Below are positions 26,101-34,025 of a stretch of 64,000 bases of DNA, in pieces. This stretch comes from DASUZB01 sp036377075 (GTDB taxonomy: Bacteria; Actinomycetota; CALGFH01): positions 16,009 through 80,008 of the forward strand of contig DASUZB010000143.1 of assembly GCA_036377075.1 (NCBI GenBank), read 5' to 3'. The first letter of the stretch is position 1. Every line of letters starts with the position of its first letter. Below the pieces are notes generated by a model, which worked only from the letters and a program-made list of their open reading frames with translations, made no database searches and had not been told where the DNA came from. The translations under genes were made by a program, and so were the position numbers.

Positions 26101-27367
26101 GGGCCGTGTCCGGCACCAGGCCGTGTTCGTGGCGGCCGTCGGGCGTCAGCTCGGCGTAGTCGAGCCAGCCGTCCGCGCCCAGCTCCAGCACCGCGCCGGC
26201 CCGCGCCGGCACCTCGTCGGGCCGCTCCACCAACGTGACGACCAGCACGCCCAGCTCGGCCGCGACCGTCAGGAGCCGGTCGAGGACGGGCAGGCGGCCC
26301 ACCGGGTCCATGGGCCGGTAGCCGTCCACGATCACCACGACCGGCTGCAGGCCGACCGCCGCCGCGGCGCCGACCGGTGCGACCTCGGCGCGGCTCCGCT
26401 CCAGGTGCTCGAGCCGTGGCTGCACCAGCTGGGTGAGCAGCACGTCCAGGTCGTCCGGGTCGACCGTCAGGGCGACCGTCCCGCGGCCGTCCGCCGCGAC
26501 CGCCCCGGCCTCGCGCACGTGCGGCAGCCACTTCATCCAGCTCCACGCCGGCTCGGCGGACGGCTCGAACCAGGCGACCAGGCGCAGGTCGTCCGGGGCG
26601 TGCCAGATGGTGAGCTGGCAGACGAGCGCGCGCGCCAGCCCCCTGGCCGTCTCCCGGTCGCCCACCACCGCCAGCGAGCCGAGCTCGCCGGCGGCGACCG
26701 TCAGCGGCATGCCCGCCAGGCGACGGTGGCCGTCGACCACCTCCCTGGCGGCGGCCTCGAGCTCGGTAACGTACTCGACCAGCGGGTTGCTGCCGAGGTC
26801 GAGGCGGACCGGCACGGCCAGCGGGACGGTGCCGAGGCCGACGCGGGCGTGGAGGAAGTCCGGGTCGGTGCGGCGCCGCTCCCAGAGGTGGCGGCGCCCG
26901 GCGACCACCGGCCACAACGCGGCGACGGCCGGGTGGACGCGGGCTGCCGCCGCCCGCTGTGCGGCCGCCACCGCGTCGAGCCGGCGCCGCTGCTCGTCCA
27001 GGTGGGCGTGGTAGCGCTCGGTGTCGCGGCGGCGCTTGCGCCGCGACCCGCGCCGCTGCCCGACGTACATGGCGACCGCGAGGACGACGCTCAGCACCAC
27101 GATCCCGCCGGCGACGGCGAGGAACAGCGGGTTGCGGTAGACGAAGGCGAAGCTCGCCATCCCGAGGCTGCCGACGAGGGGGAGCAGGACCTGCAGGAAG
27201 GCGCGCGGCGACGGGGGGTCGAGGGTCGGCGGCGCGGCCACGAGCACCGGCTCGCCGGCGACCGGCTCCGGGAACGCCCGCGCGGGGCGGTGGAACAGCA
27301 CCGACCCTGGCGGGCCGTCGCCCGGGCCGGTCCGTTCGCCGGACCGGTCGGGTACCGTGGTCGTCAC
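23198..27367 (-). CDS. eccC: EccC-type FtsK/SpoIIIE ATPase of a type VII secretion system
   Basis: 1389 residues from GTG 27367 with GAGGAGG upstream, the length of single-chain EccC. Two membrane helices (about 62-100) are followed by a DUF-like region and three P-loop domains: Walker A GATGSGKSELL (about 508) with Walker B LLVIVDEFGELL (about 617), GAPRSGKSTLLAAL (about 884) with VLVLVDNWALF, and GDDRCGKTTLLGGL (about 1172) with LVLLVDDYDLV. The first domain keeps the ATPase motifs, while domains two and three have Asn or Asp after the Walker B Asp. EccC drives WXG100 substrate export. EccB, EccD, EccE and MycP are absent from the window, so only part of the system is here. Confidence 0.92.
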   Translation of the reverse strand: MTTTVPDRSGERTGPGDGPPGSVLFHRPARAFPEPVAGEPVLVAAPPTLDPPSPRAFLQVLLPLVGSLGMASFAFVYRNPLFLAVAGGIVVLSVVLAVAMYVGQRRGSRRKRRRDTERYHAHLDEQRRRLDAVAAAQRAAAARVHPAVAALWPVVAGRRHLWERRRTDPDFLHARVGLGTVPLAVPVRLDLGSNPLVEYVTELEAAAREVVDGHRRLAGMPLTVAAGELGSLAVVGDRETARGLARALVCQLTIWHAPDDLRLVAWFEPSAEPAWSWMKWLPHVREAGAVAADGRGTVALTVDPDDLDVLLTQLVQPRLEHLERSRAEVAPVGAAAAVGLQPVVVIVDGYRPMDPVGRLPVLDRLLTVAAELGVLVVTLVERPDEVPARAGAVLELGADGWLDYAELTPDGRHEHGLVPDTAPVELCEAIARAMAPLVLRTPGGGSATVDSKGLLGLLGLDGAGPPADPGRRGAGLLRTPIGVGDDGRPVALDLKEAAEDGMGPHGLVVGATGSGKSELLRTLVTGLALGHAPEELALVLVDYKGGATFAEVAALPHVAGVITNLEREPTLVGRMHEALFGELERRQRLLAAAGNFDRARDYQAHRAANPHAGLAPLPSLLVIVDEFGELLAARPDFLDLFVSIGRTGRSLGVHLLLATQRLDEGRIRGLESHLRYRICLRTFSAEESVVALGGREAFELPPLPGLGWLRVDGAKQRFKAALVTRPWRVTSSAAEPTSVVHAFGIGGLGSELAVLGGAARAEPGATAGPATEAGQGAAPAPADGKAAGAGTVIPDTGGAAVRTEMQVAVAGLCASTPPGRRARPVWLAPLPETLPLDAVLDLGAEPRRPGGPGWLTVPLGLADRPREQAQVPFVLDLNGGGGHLALVGAPRSGKSTLLAALVAALALTHDPADAQVYAVDLGGGRLHALAGLPHVGVVCGRSDREQVHRLVRELRAIAAERAGAFRRHGFDGMAAHHRARRDGALPGGHGEVLVLVDNWALFAAEFAELTDDLLELAASGLHYGIHLVIAANRWTDLRLALRDNLGGRLELRLNDPVESEIDRHAAATLPAGVPGRGLDRAGAVFQAALPRADGLADVGGLALGVERLVADVAARWRGAPAAPPVRTLPREVRPEDLPDSGDDAERGAAIGLEEHGLRPARVDLFGDDPHFLVLGDDRCGKTTLLGGLARRLVAAWPPQRLQVAVVDYRRQLLDAVDEAHLLGYACTAETAAELAARLAAELAGRWRPADLSVSALRQARAWSGPELVLLVDDYDLVAGAVGNPLAGLAEFLAQGRDVGFHLVLARRVGGLARSAFEPLLQRLRELGPPGLLMSGDPDEGPLLGGRKAEPLPPGRGQLVRRRAAVLVQAAQAPTRPRREPAAPARAVEG

Positions 27368-27393
27368 CGTCCACCTCCTCGTCCTACGGCAGG

Positions 27394-29136
27394 TCAGCGC
27401 GCCCGGCTCAGCACCGCCACCGCCGCGCGGGAGAACTCCGGGGTGAAGTCGCCGTTGCCGGCGCCGGCGCGGGCGATGCGGAGCAGGTCGGCGATCTCGA
27501 GCCGGCGGCGCTCGCCGCGCAGTGAGGCCAGGTTGGCCAGCCGGCCCCGGTAGGTGCGCCCGCGCGGGCCGACCCTGCTCGGTGCCGCGTCGATCACCGC
27601 GATCAGGTCGCTCACGGTGACCGGGTCGCTGCCGTTGGACACCACCAGGTCGACCGCCTGGCCCTGGCGCAGGGTGGCGCCGGCCGGCGGGTTGGTCTCC
27701 AGCACCTGGCCCTTGCCGACCTGGGGGTTGCGTACCAGCCGCAGCTTGCCGACGGTGGCGCCGGCCGCCCGCAGCCGCTGCACGGCCTCGGCCCGTGCCG
27801 CGCCGGCCACCGGCGGCACCTGGAGCGGCGCCGGCGTGGTCGGCGCCGGGGCGGTCGTCGCGCCGGTGCTGGCCGTCGGCAGGGTGGCGTCCGCGGCCCT
27901 GCCGGCGCCGACGTCGAAGACCAGCCCGGGCGCGACCAGCCCGATGGACGCCGCCACCACGATCGCCAGGCCCACGGCGATGGTCGCCAGCGCCAGCCGG
28001 TTCCGCCGCCGCGGCGGCTCGGCGAACCTGGTCAGGGCGCGCACCCGCTCCTCGTGCGGCGGCAGCCCGTCCAGCCCCGTCGGCGGCATGCCCAGCGGCG
28101 GCACCACCATGCCCGGCAAGGTCGGGATCGTGCCGGCCTCGTCCCCTCGCGCCGGCGCCGAATCGGGCTCGTCCTCGCCGGCGACCGCCCTGGCCGGTCC
28201 GCGCGGGCCGACCGCCGCCTCCGCGACGGCGGTGCCCACCGGCACGACGGGTTCACCGGCGGCCGCGTGTTCCGGCGGGCCGGTGGCGACCGGCTCGTCC
28301 ACCCCCACCGGCACGGCCGGCACCACCGGCTGCGTGGCCGGGTCGGGGAGCTGGGCGAGGGCGTGGCGCAGCTCGGCGGCGGTCTGCGGGCGCTCGGCGG
28401 GGTGCTTGGCGAGCGCCCACATGACCGGCTCGTCCAGCCAGGCGGGCAGCTCCGGGCGGACCGTGCTCGGAGGGCGCGGGGACTCCTCGAGGTGGCGGCG
28501 CATCACCACGAACGGGGTCGGGCCGTCGAACGGCGGCTCGCCGGTGAGCAGCTCGAACAGGCAGCACCCGAGCGCGTAGAGGTCGGAGCGGTCGTCGGCG
28601 CGGCCGCTCTGGACCTGCTCGGGAGACAGGTAGGCGGCCGCCCGGTGACCCTGGGCCACCAGCGCGGCAAGGCCGAAGTCGGCGACCTGCACGAGGCCGT
28701 CCGGCCGCAGCCTGACCTTGCCCGGGGTGAGGCCGCCGTGGACCAGCCCTTGGGCGTGCGCCGCGCCGAGCGCCGCGCAGACCTGCGCGGCGACCTCGAC
28801 CGCCCTTGCCGCCGGCGCGGGCCCCGCCGTGCGCTGCAGTTCGCGCACGGTGCGGCCCTCGACCAGCTCCATCACCACGAACGGCACGCCCTGGTCCTCG
28901 CCGAGGCCGAGCACGGCGACGACGTTCGGATGGTCGAGGCGCGCCGCCTCCCGGGCCGCGCGCAGGAAGCCGGCGCGCGCGCCCGCGTCCTCCGCGAGCT
29001 GCGCGTGCGCCACCCGCAGCGCCACGCGACCGGCGTTGTGCGTATCGGCGGCCTCGAACACCTGCCCGAGCGCGCTCGCCCCCAGCGGCCGGCCGAGCTG
29101 GTACCGGCCCGCGAGCAGCCTGCCTCCAGCCTCCAT
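27394..29136 (-). CDS. PASTA-domain Ser/Thr kinase-like protein, predicted pseudokinase
   Basis: 580 residues from ATG 29136 with AGGGGG upstream. The kinase fold covers about residues 10-270: glycine loop GRPLGASALG, Glu63 in helix C, VVMELVEG hinge and DFG at 153-155. The VAIK Lys is Arg41 (VALRV). The catalytic HRDLKPxN loop reads HGGLTPGK (133-140), so the catalytic Asp, Lys and Asn are gone, which makes phosphotransfer unlikely. After an acidic Pro-rich juxtamembrane region and one membrane helix (about 392-415), one PASTA domain (about 445-510) and a 70-residue helical tail are external. It starts the operon 26 bases ahead of EccC, so it may act as a wall-sensing scaffold. Confidence 0.85.
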   Translation of the reverse strand: MEAGGRLLAGRYQLGRPLGASALGQVFEAADTHNAGRVALRVAHAQLAEDAGARAGFLRAAREAARLDHPNVVAVLGLGEDQGVPFVVMELVEGRTVRELQRTAGPAPAARAVEVAAQVCAALGAAHAQGLVHGGLTPGKVRLRPDGLVQVADFGLAALVAQGHRAAAYLSPEQVQSGRADDRSDLYALGCCLFELLTGEPPFDGPTPFVVMRRHLEESPRPPSTVRPELPAWLDEPVMWALAKHPAERPQTAAELRHALAQLPDPATQPVVPAVPVGVDEPVATGPPEHAAAGEPVVPVGTAVAEAAVGPRGPARAVAGEDEPDSAPARGDEAGTIPTLPGMVVPPLGMPPTGLDGLPPHEERVRALTRFAEPPRRRNRLALATIAVGLAIVVAASIGLVAPGLVFDVGAGRAADATLPTASTGATTAPAPTTPAPLQVPPVAGAARAEAVQRLRAAGATVGKLRLVRNPQVGKGQVLETNPPAGATLRQGQAVDLVVSNGSDPVTVSDLIAVIDAAPSRVGPRGRTYRGRLANLASLRGERRRLEIADLLRIARAGAGNGDFTPEFSRAAVAVLSRAR

Positions 29137-29227
29137 GACCCGTTCCCCCTGGCATGGATCATCCCTTCCGCGGCATTGCATACGGGACGGCCACGCCCCA
29201 GGGTTCAGGCGCGCAGGAATTCCCTCG

Positions 29228-30028
29228 TCACTTGCCGGGGCCGGGGCGCAGCACGATCGGGCCTTCCCGCGCCGGGTTGCCGTTGTCCGGCTCCTCGGTC
29301 ACCCCGACCTTCGCGTAGATGCTCGCCGGTGCGGCGGTGAACGCGTGCAGCCGCACCTTGCCGCTGACCGGCACGGTGAAGGTGCCGAGCGAGACGCGCT
29401 GGGGGTGGTCGGGGGTGTCGGCGGCGCCCACCGCCCAGAGCTCGTACAGCTTGCCCGCCTTGGGCGGCCGGAGGCCCTCGATGCGCACGTCGAAGCTGCG
29501 CCCACCGCTGGTCTTCGTCACCAGCACGCGCCCCTTCGCCGTGCCCCCGTCCGCCGCGACCAGGGCCAGCTCGGTGGTCGCCGGCCGGTTCAGCAGCAGC
29601 GTCGCCGGGATGGACAGCAGCACCACCAGCGCTGCCGCCACGGCCGTGGCCAGCAGGGGCCGCCGCCCGAGGGCGGCGAACCGGCCGCGTGCCTGGCGGC
29701 GGCGTTCCAGCTCGGTGGGGCGCGCCCCGGCCGGCGTCACCAGCTCGGGCGCCGCCCGCAGCCCTGGCGAGGGCAGCTCCCCTGCCTCGGCCGCTTCCTC
29801 GGCGGCCTCGCGCACCGCCGCCAGCGTGCGCCCGCGTAGCGTCTCGGGCAGCTGCACCGGCGGCGCGGCCCGCGCCAGCAGCTCGGGCAGCCCGCGCAGC
29901 TCCTCCAGCTCGCGGCGGCAGTCGTCGCACTCGGCCAGGTGCGCCTCGAACGCGACCGTCTCGTCGTCGTCGAGCTTGCCGAGCGCGTAGCCGGCCACCT
30001 CGACGTGAGGCGCGGCATTGTCAGGCAT
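29228..30028 (-). CDS. Anti-sigma factor of the RskA type
   Basis: 266 residues from ATG 30028, which overlaps the sigma factor stop by eight bases. The N-terminal zinc-binding anti-sigma domain has the His-x3-Cys-x2-Cys pattern (FEAHLAECDDC). A single membrane helix (about 142-163, ATAVAAALVVLLSIPATLLL) is followed by the extracytoplasmic RskA domain, with GLRPPKAGKLYELWAVG and FTVPVSGKV as the typical blocks. It would hold the sigma factor encoded upstream until an envelope or redox signal triggers release, by proteolysis in the known relatives. The GTG/ATG choice is fixed by the overlap. Confidence 0.9.
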   Translation of the reverse strand: MPDNAAPHVEVAGYALGKLDDDETVAFEAHLAECDDCRRELEELRGLPELLARAAPPVQLPETLRGRTLAAVREAAEEAAEAGELPSPGLRAAPELVTPAGARPTELERRRQARGRFAALGRRPLLATAVAAALVVLLSIPATLLLNRPATTELALVAADGGTAKGRVLVTKTSGGRSFDVRIEGLRPPKAGKLYELWAVGAADTPDHPQRVSLGTFTVPVSGKVRLHAFTAAPASIYAKVGVTEEPDNGNPAREGPIVLRPGPGK

Positions 30029-30584
30029 GCACCTCACGCTCCTCCAAGGCTTGCTTGAGCGCCCGCATGCCGTAGAAGGCACGCGTCTTCACCGTTCCCA
30101 ACGGTACCCCTAACCGCTCTGCTGCCTGCACCTGGGTCAGGTCCTGCAGGTGCAACAGCTCGAGCACCTCCCGCTGGCCGTCGGGCAGCGAGTCGAGCGC
30201 CTCCCGGACGCTCAGCCCCACCAGGATCCGGTCGACCGAGTCGCCGGTCTGCTCGCCGGCGGTGCGCTCGTCCTCGACCGCCTCGGCGAACGGGCGCGAG
30301 GAGGGGCGGCGCCACAGGTCCACCGCGATGCGGCGGGCGATGGCGAACGCGAAGCTGCTCACCGAGCCGCGCTCCGGGTCGTACCTCCCGGCCGTGCGCC
30401 ACAACCGTACGAACGTCTCCTGCACCAATTCCTCCGCCAAACCGGTGTCGCCGAGAAGCCGAACGCCGAGCCCGTAGAGGCGACCGGCGTAGCGGTCGTA
30501 GAGCTCCTCGAGGGGGGAACCGAGGTCTCCCTCGGCGACTCGGGCGAGCAGCGTAGCGTCTTCGTCGTGCTTGTCATCGCTCAT
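30021..30584 (-). CDS. ECF sigma factor (SigK-like)
   Basis: 187 residues. Region 2 shows LYDRYAGRLYGLGVRLLGD and AEELVQETFVRLW with FAFAIARRIAVDLWRR, and region 4 shows LPDGQREVLELLHLQDLTQVQAAERLGVPLGTVKTRAFYGMRAL. This is a small ECF sigma factor without region 1 or 3, and pairing with a ZAS/RskA anti-sigma factor is typical of the SigK/SigL groups. The anti-sigma start overlaps its stop. The minus-strand region upstream contains a candidate autoregulatory-type element, but it is too close to the start codon to be trusted. Confidence 0.92.
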   Translation of the reverse strand: MSDDKHDEDATLLARVAEGDLGSPLEELYDRYAGRLYGLGVRLLGDTGLAEELVQETFVRLWRTAGRYDPERGSVSSFAFAIARRIAVDLWRRPSSRPFAEAVEDERTAGEQTGDSVDRILVGLSVREALDSLPDGQREVLELLHLQDLTQVQAAERLGVPLGTVKTRAFYGMRALKQALEEREVHA

Positions 30585-30717
30585 GTACGAGGGAAGCTAC
30601 CGAAACGGTTCATCCCTCACCAGCGGTGGTTGGGGGCTCCAACGCCGACTTCCACGTTCTTCCCTGGTGGGCGGCCTCGCCACCCGGCAATGGTGCGGAC
30701 CGCGCCGGCCCGGCGGC

Positions 30718-31104
30718 TCAGCGCGGCGGGTCGTCGAGCGGCGCTCGGCCGGCGAAGCCGTCCTCCGGCCAGTGCCACCAGTTCACCTCGGGCTCGTCGG
30801 GAAGCCAGCACAGCCAGTAGGGACGGCCGCTCGGCGAGATCGCCGGGAAGTCCAGCAGCCCGCTGTCGAGGTCACGCAGCACGACGTGCTCGCGGGTCAG
30901 CTCCTCGACCGCCGCCGCCAGCTCGGCGCCGGCCGGCCCCGCCGGCGCGTGGCCGTTGCCGCGCGCCTGCGCGCCCGCCCGCTCGCGCCCACCCCTGGCG
31001 CGGGCGGCCAGCTCGCGGATCCGCTCGACCAGCGCGCGCACCCGCGGCAGCGCGGCGTTGGCCTCCTCGACCGTCCAGTAGCTACCGCGCGCCTCGTCGT
31101 CCAT
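30718..31104 (-). CDS. DUF2203 family protein
   Basis: 128 residues. The DUF2203 pattern is visible: YWTVEEANAALPRVRALVERIRELA at the N-terminus, a variable Gly/Arg-rich insert (about 38-55), then REHVVLRDLDSGLLDFPAI and GRPYWLCWLPDEPEVNWWHWPEDGFAGR near the end. Proteins of this family are short, cytoplasmic and uncharacterised, and the conserved Trp/His end suggests a binding pocket. The ATG lies inside the 3' end of the MarR gene (23-base overlap), so the two are coupled. Confidence 0.85.
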   Translation of the reverse strand: MDDEARGSYWTVEEANAALPRVRALVERIRELAARARGGRERAGAQARGNGHAPAGPAGAELAAAVEELTREHVVLRDLDSGLLDFPAISPSGRPYWLCWLPDEPEVNWWHWPEDGFAGRAPLDDPPR

Positions 31105-31588
31105 GCGATCGAGCCTCCACGGACGTGAGGCAGGGCTGCTCGCCGGGGTAGCCGTTGCCTTCGAGGACCTTGGCGAGCGCCGTGCGAACGCACTCCATGT
31201 CCTCCACGGAGAGGTGTCGGGCGAAGTGCTCCTGGACCACCGGGGTGCAGGCCGGCGCGCCGCGGCGCAGGGCCTGGGTGCCGAGCTCGGTGAGCTTGGC
31301 GTAGGTGAGGCGCCGGTCGCTGACGCACGACTCCCGGATGACCAGGCCGAGCTCCTCGAGCCGGTCGACCAGCTGGGTGACGCCGCTCTTGCTGACCCGC
31401 AGCTGCCTGGTGATGTCGACCATGCGGAGCCTGGCGTCGGGAGCGTCGTTGAGGCGGAAGAGGACCTCGTACTGGGCGAGCGAGAGGCCCGCCTCGGCCC
31501 GCAGCCGCTTCTCCATCGCCTCGGTGATGACGCGGTTGGTGTTGAGCACGGCGTTCATGGTGCTCAGCGCGACGTCGTGCGGCTCCAT
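31082..31588 (-). CDS. MarR-family regulator beside DoxX
   Basis: 168 residues from ATG 31588; an in-frame ATG at 31618 would add ten residues. Neither has a clear ribosome site, but TAGACT on the minus strand at 31596-31601 would start transcription at about 31588, consistent with a leaderless message. The winged-helix core reads LSLAQYEVLFRLNDAPDARLRMVDITRQLRVSKSGVTQLVDRLEELGLV and ESCVSDRRLTYAKLTELG. The gene is divergent from the DoxX gene, and the shared region holds two AACGTT repeats that may be its operators. Its 3' end overlaps the DUF2203 gene. Confidence 0.9.
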   Translation of the reverse strand: MEPHDVALSTMNAVLNTNRVITEAMEKRLRAEAGLSLAQYEVLFRLNDAPDARLRMVDITRQLRVSKSGVTQLVDRLEELGLVIRESCVSDRRLTYAKLTELGTQALRRGAPACTPVVQEHFARHLSVEDMECVRTALAKVLEGNGYPGEQPCLTSVEARSHGRRGAR

Positions 31589-31611
31589 GGGAGCGAGTCT
31601 AGCACGCCGAG

Positions 31612-31657
31612 TTGACATATCGACTGTTCGCTTCTTAACGTTCCGTGGTGCAACGTT
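31612..31657 (+). promoter_or_regulatory. DoxX promoter with candidate MarR operator
   Basis: TTGACA (31612-31617) and TAACGT (31636-31641) form a sigma-70-type promoter with an 18-base spacer directed at the DoxX gene. AACGTT occurs at 31637-31642 and again at 31652-31657, so the first copy overlaps the -10 element and the second lies just downstream. A repressor bound here would block transcription, and the divergent MarR protein is the natural candidate. Confidence 0.5.
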
Positions 31658-31767
31658 CAGTAGCGTACGGTCGTGGCCAGGACGGTCGCCGACCGAACGT
31701 CGAGCCGCAGGGTAATCGTGGCGGGCGTAGGGGAGTCGTCCTGGCCTGCCGAGGAGGCGAGGTTGGC

Positions 31768-32199
31768 ATGAGTGCGGCAGCTGGTTTGGTGGTCCTGCTC
31801 GGGCGGATCCTGTTCGCGGTCTTCTTCGGCTGGGAGGCCGGGCGCGCCCACGTGCGCTTCGGCGCGATGTTCGAGGGAGGGGCGCGCGCCGCCGGCTTCC
31901 CCGCCCCGTTCCTGGCGGGCCGGCCCGCGGGAATCTGGCTGCTGGTGGGGTCGCTCTCGGTGGCGCTCGGCGTCTGGCCGGACGTCGGCGCCCTCATGGT
32001 GGCGGTGTTCGTGATCCTCGCCGCGGCCTGGTTCCACCGCTTCTGGGTGATCGAGAACGAGGAGCAGAAGCGGATGCAGAGCCAGCTCTTCTGGCGCAAC
32101 GCGATCGCGCTGTCGACCTCGCTGATCATGTTCGGGTCCTTCGCAGCCTTCGGCCCCGAACTGCGCTTCTCGATCACCGGCCCCCTGTTTCGGTTCTAG
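31768..32199 (+). CDS. DoxX-type membrane protein
   Basis: 143 residues from ATG 31768, with GAGGCGAGG 6-14 bases upstream; an upstream in-frame GTG at 31645 would place a basic nonmembrane extension and lies near the promoter. Four membrane helices are evident: LVVLLGRILFAVFFGWEAG, WLLVGSLSVALGVWPDVG, MVAVFVILAAAWFHRFW and IALSTSLIMFGSFAAFG, matching the four-helix DoxX/DUF6 arrangement. DoxX proteins are poorly characterised and are linked to redox stress in some bacteria. Expression is probably set by the divergent MarR regulator. Confidence 0.85.
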   Translation: MSAAAGLVVLLGRILFAVFFGWEAGRAHVRFGAMFEGGARAAGFPAPFLAGRPAGIWLLVGSLSVALGVWPDVGALMVAVFVILAAAWFHRFWVIENEEQKRMQSQLFWRNAIALSTSLIMFGSFAAFGPELRFSITGPLFRF

Positions 32200-32218
32200 C
32201 CGGGGGGAGCCCCCGCAG

Positions 32219-33805
32219 TCAGCAGGAGCGGCCGTCCTTGGAGGTGGCGACGATCGGGTTGGTGGGCGGGGTGGCGTCGCTGAGGGGCGGCGCGCTCGCC
32301 GAGAGGCGGCCGAAGTTCTGGGTGGCCCATGCCCTGCCGCCGGCGCAGACCACGCCGATGCCGATGGTGTCGAAGCCCGGCTGGAGCAGGTTGCGCCGGT
32401 GCCCCTCCGAGCGCATCCAGCCGACGTGGAGCTCGTAGCCGTCGTCGTCGTAGCCGCTCACCCAGGCGATGTTCTCGCCCAGCGCGGAGAACTGCCCGAT
32501 CCCCGGCCGGCTGCGCGCCGCGTCCAGGTCGCGGTGGACGAAGCGGCCGCTACCGGCCATCTGGCTCGACCAGTCGGTCGCCAGCCTGGCCAGGTCGTCG
32601 CTCCATTCCAGGGGAGCGAGGCCGCGCCTGGCGCGCTCGGCGTTGACGCGGCGGAACAGGTCCTGCGCGATCGCTTCCGCGGTGGTCGTCGGGCGCTCGG
32701 GTGCGTCCCGCACCGAGACGGGCTGCTCGCGGGCCGGCTGCGGCAGCGGCCCGCCGCCGGAGGGCGCCGCCGGCTTGGAGGCCGACGCCGGCGGGGTCGC
32801 CCGGGCGAACAGCACCGTGACCCACAGGCAGTTGCCGCTCACGGTGCCCAGGCCCAGGCCGTTGAGGGTGGGGGAGAGGATCAGCTGCCGGTAGGTGGCC
32901 GAGGCGATCATGCGCTGGTACGCCTGGTCGATGTTGCTGGCGCAGTCGACGTACTGGCTGACCGAGGTGGCCGGTCGGGCGCTGGCCGCGATGCCAGGGT
33001 CGGGGTGGATGCGCTTCTGGCGGGCCATCTCGGCGGCGTGCGCCGTGGCCACCGCGTTGAGGCGGCGCAGCACCCGCATGCCGGGCAGGCCGTTGCGCGC
33101 CCGCTCCCGGTTGACGAGGGTCACCAGGCGGTCGAGGTCGCCCGGCTGCACCGCGGCGGCCGCCGGACGCTTGACCGCGTCCTGGGCGGTCTTGCGCGGC
33201 AGGACGCGGCCGGGGCCGGCCGTGAGGAGCAGCAGCAGGCTGACGATCAGCGGGATGGCGATGAGCATCGCCGTGCGGCCGTTGCCCCGCAGGCGGGCGA
33301 CGGGCGCGCCGAGCCGGGCGTAGGCCGGCGTGGCCGCCAGGCGCTCGGCGCGGGAGGGGGGCGCCAGCTCCAGCGCCTTGCTCTTGATCGGCTGCACCCC
33401 CCAGAGCTCGCTCAGGGGGGGAGCGGCGCCCGCCGAAGGGTCGTCCGCTTGGAGGGAGCCACTGGCCGGCTGGACGCCCCATGCCTGGCTCGGTGACGGG
33501 TCGGCGGTCCATGGCTGGCTGGGCGGTGGCTCCTCGCTCCACGGCTGGCTGGGGGACGGGTCGACGCCCCACGGCCTGCTGGGGGCGTTGCCGCCATCCC
33601 ATGGCCCGGTCGGGAAGAGCTCGTCGTCCTGGTGGCCGTTGTGGGGCTGGCCGTTGCGGGCCGTGCCCTGGAAGCGCTCGCCGTTCCAGGGGAACGGCTG
33701 CCCTGCCTCGGGGTCCTGCGCGTCCGCTGCCGGGTCGGGCGTCCAGCCGGTAGGCCGGCGCCGCGGCTCGCTCCAGCCGCCGCTGTTCGGGTGCGGGCCT
33801 CGCAC
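32219..33805 (-). CDS. Membrane-anchored double CAP-domain (SCP/PR1) protein
   Basis: 528 residues from GTG 33805 with AGGAG ten bases upstream. Residues 1-150 are a polar, Trp/Pro-rich region with four 10-residue repeats (76-115). One membrane helix (about 178-196) follows, then a first CAP domain (about 218-335), which has lost the second conserved His, and a second complete one (about 385-505). The second has FVHRDLDAARSRPGIGQFSALGENIAWV, HVGWMRSEGHRRNLLQPGFDTIGIGVV and WATQNFGR, so its tetrad His/Glu/Glu/His is intact. Bacterial CAP proteins act outside the cell; the chemistry is unknown. Confidence 0.85.
   Translation of the reverse strand: MRGPHPNSGGWSEPRRRPTGWTPDPAADAQDPEAGQPFPWNGERFQGTARNGQPHNGHQDDELFPTGPWDGGNAPSRPWGVDPSPSQPWSEEPPPSQPWTADPSPSQAWGVQPASGSLQADDPSAGAAPPLSELWGVQPIKSKALELAPPSRAERLAATPAYARLGAPVARLRGNGRTAMLIAIPLIVSLLLLLTAGPGRVLPRKTAQDAVKRPAAAAVQPGDLDRLVTLVNRERARNGLPGMRVLRRLNAVATAHAAEMARQKRIHPDPGIAASARPATSVSQYVDCASNIDQAYQRMIASATYRQLILSPTLNGLGLGTVSGNCLWVTVLFARATPPASASKPAAPSGGGPLPQPAREQPVSVRDAPERPTTTAEAIAQDLFRRVNAERARRGLAPLEWSDDLARLATDWSSQMAGSGRFVHRDLDAARSRPGIGQFSALGENIAWVSGYDDDGYELHVGWMRSEGHRRNLLQPGFDTIGIGVVCAGGRAWATQNFGRLSASAPPLSDATPPTNPIVATSKDGRSC
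33461..33580 (-). repeat. Four tandem 30-bp coding repeats in the CAP gene
   Basis: Four 10-residue units starting SRPWGVDPSP, SQPWSEEPPP, SQPWTADPSP and SQAWGVQPAS lie end to end at residues 76-115. The units share S(Q/R)xW and a Pro-rich tail, so the DNA has a 30-bp period. They sit in the cytoplasmic N-terminal region and may expand or contract by slippage. Confidence 0.6.
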
Positions 33806-34025
33806 GCTGGTTCAGCTCCTGGTGGGACTGGCGAGACGCTGCCGCGCCGACGGCTTGCGAGGGTGGGGGACGCCAAAACGACGCGACCTGGTCAGATTGT
33901 CTCCTAAGGTTCCCTCGCGCAGCCATTGGGTGTCAAAGCGGGCAACGCCGAACGTCCCGGAGCGGACGAGCCGCCCGCGGCAATTGGCTGGCGCCCCGAT
34001 TGGGCGGCTGGGAGCATGGCGGCTC

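Noticed and set aside
30585..30610. ECF-like promoter on the minus strand before the sigma gene (TGAACC, 17 bases, CGTAC)
   Set aside because: The -10-like CGTAC abuts the ATG at 30584, so a transcript from it would miss the start codon.
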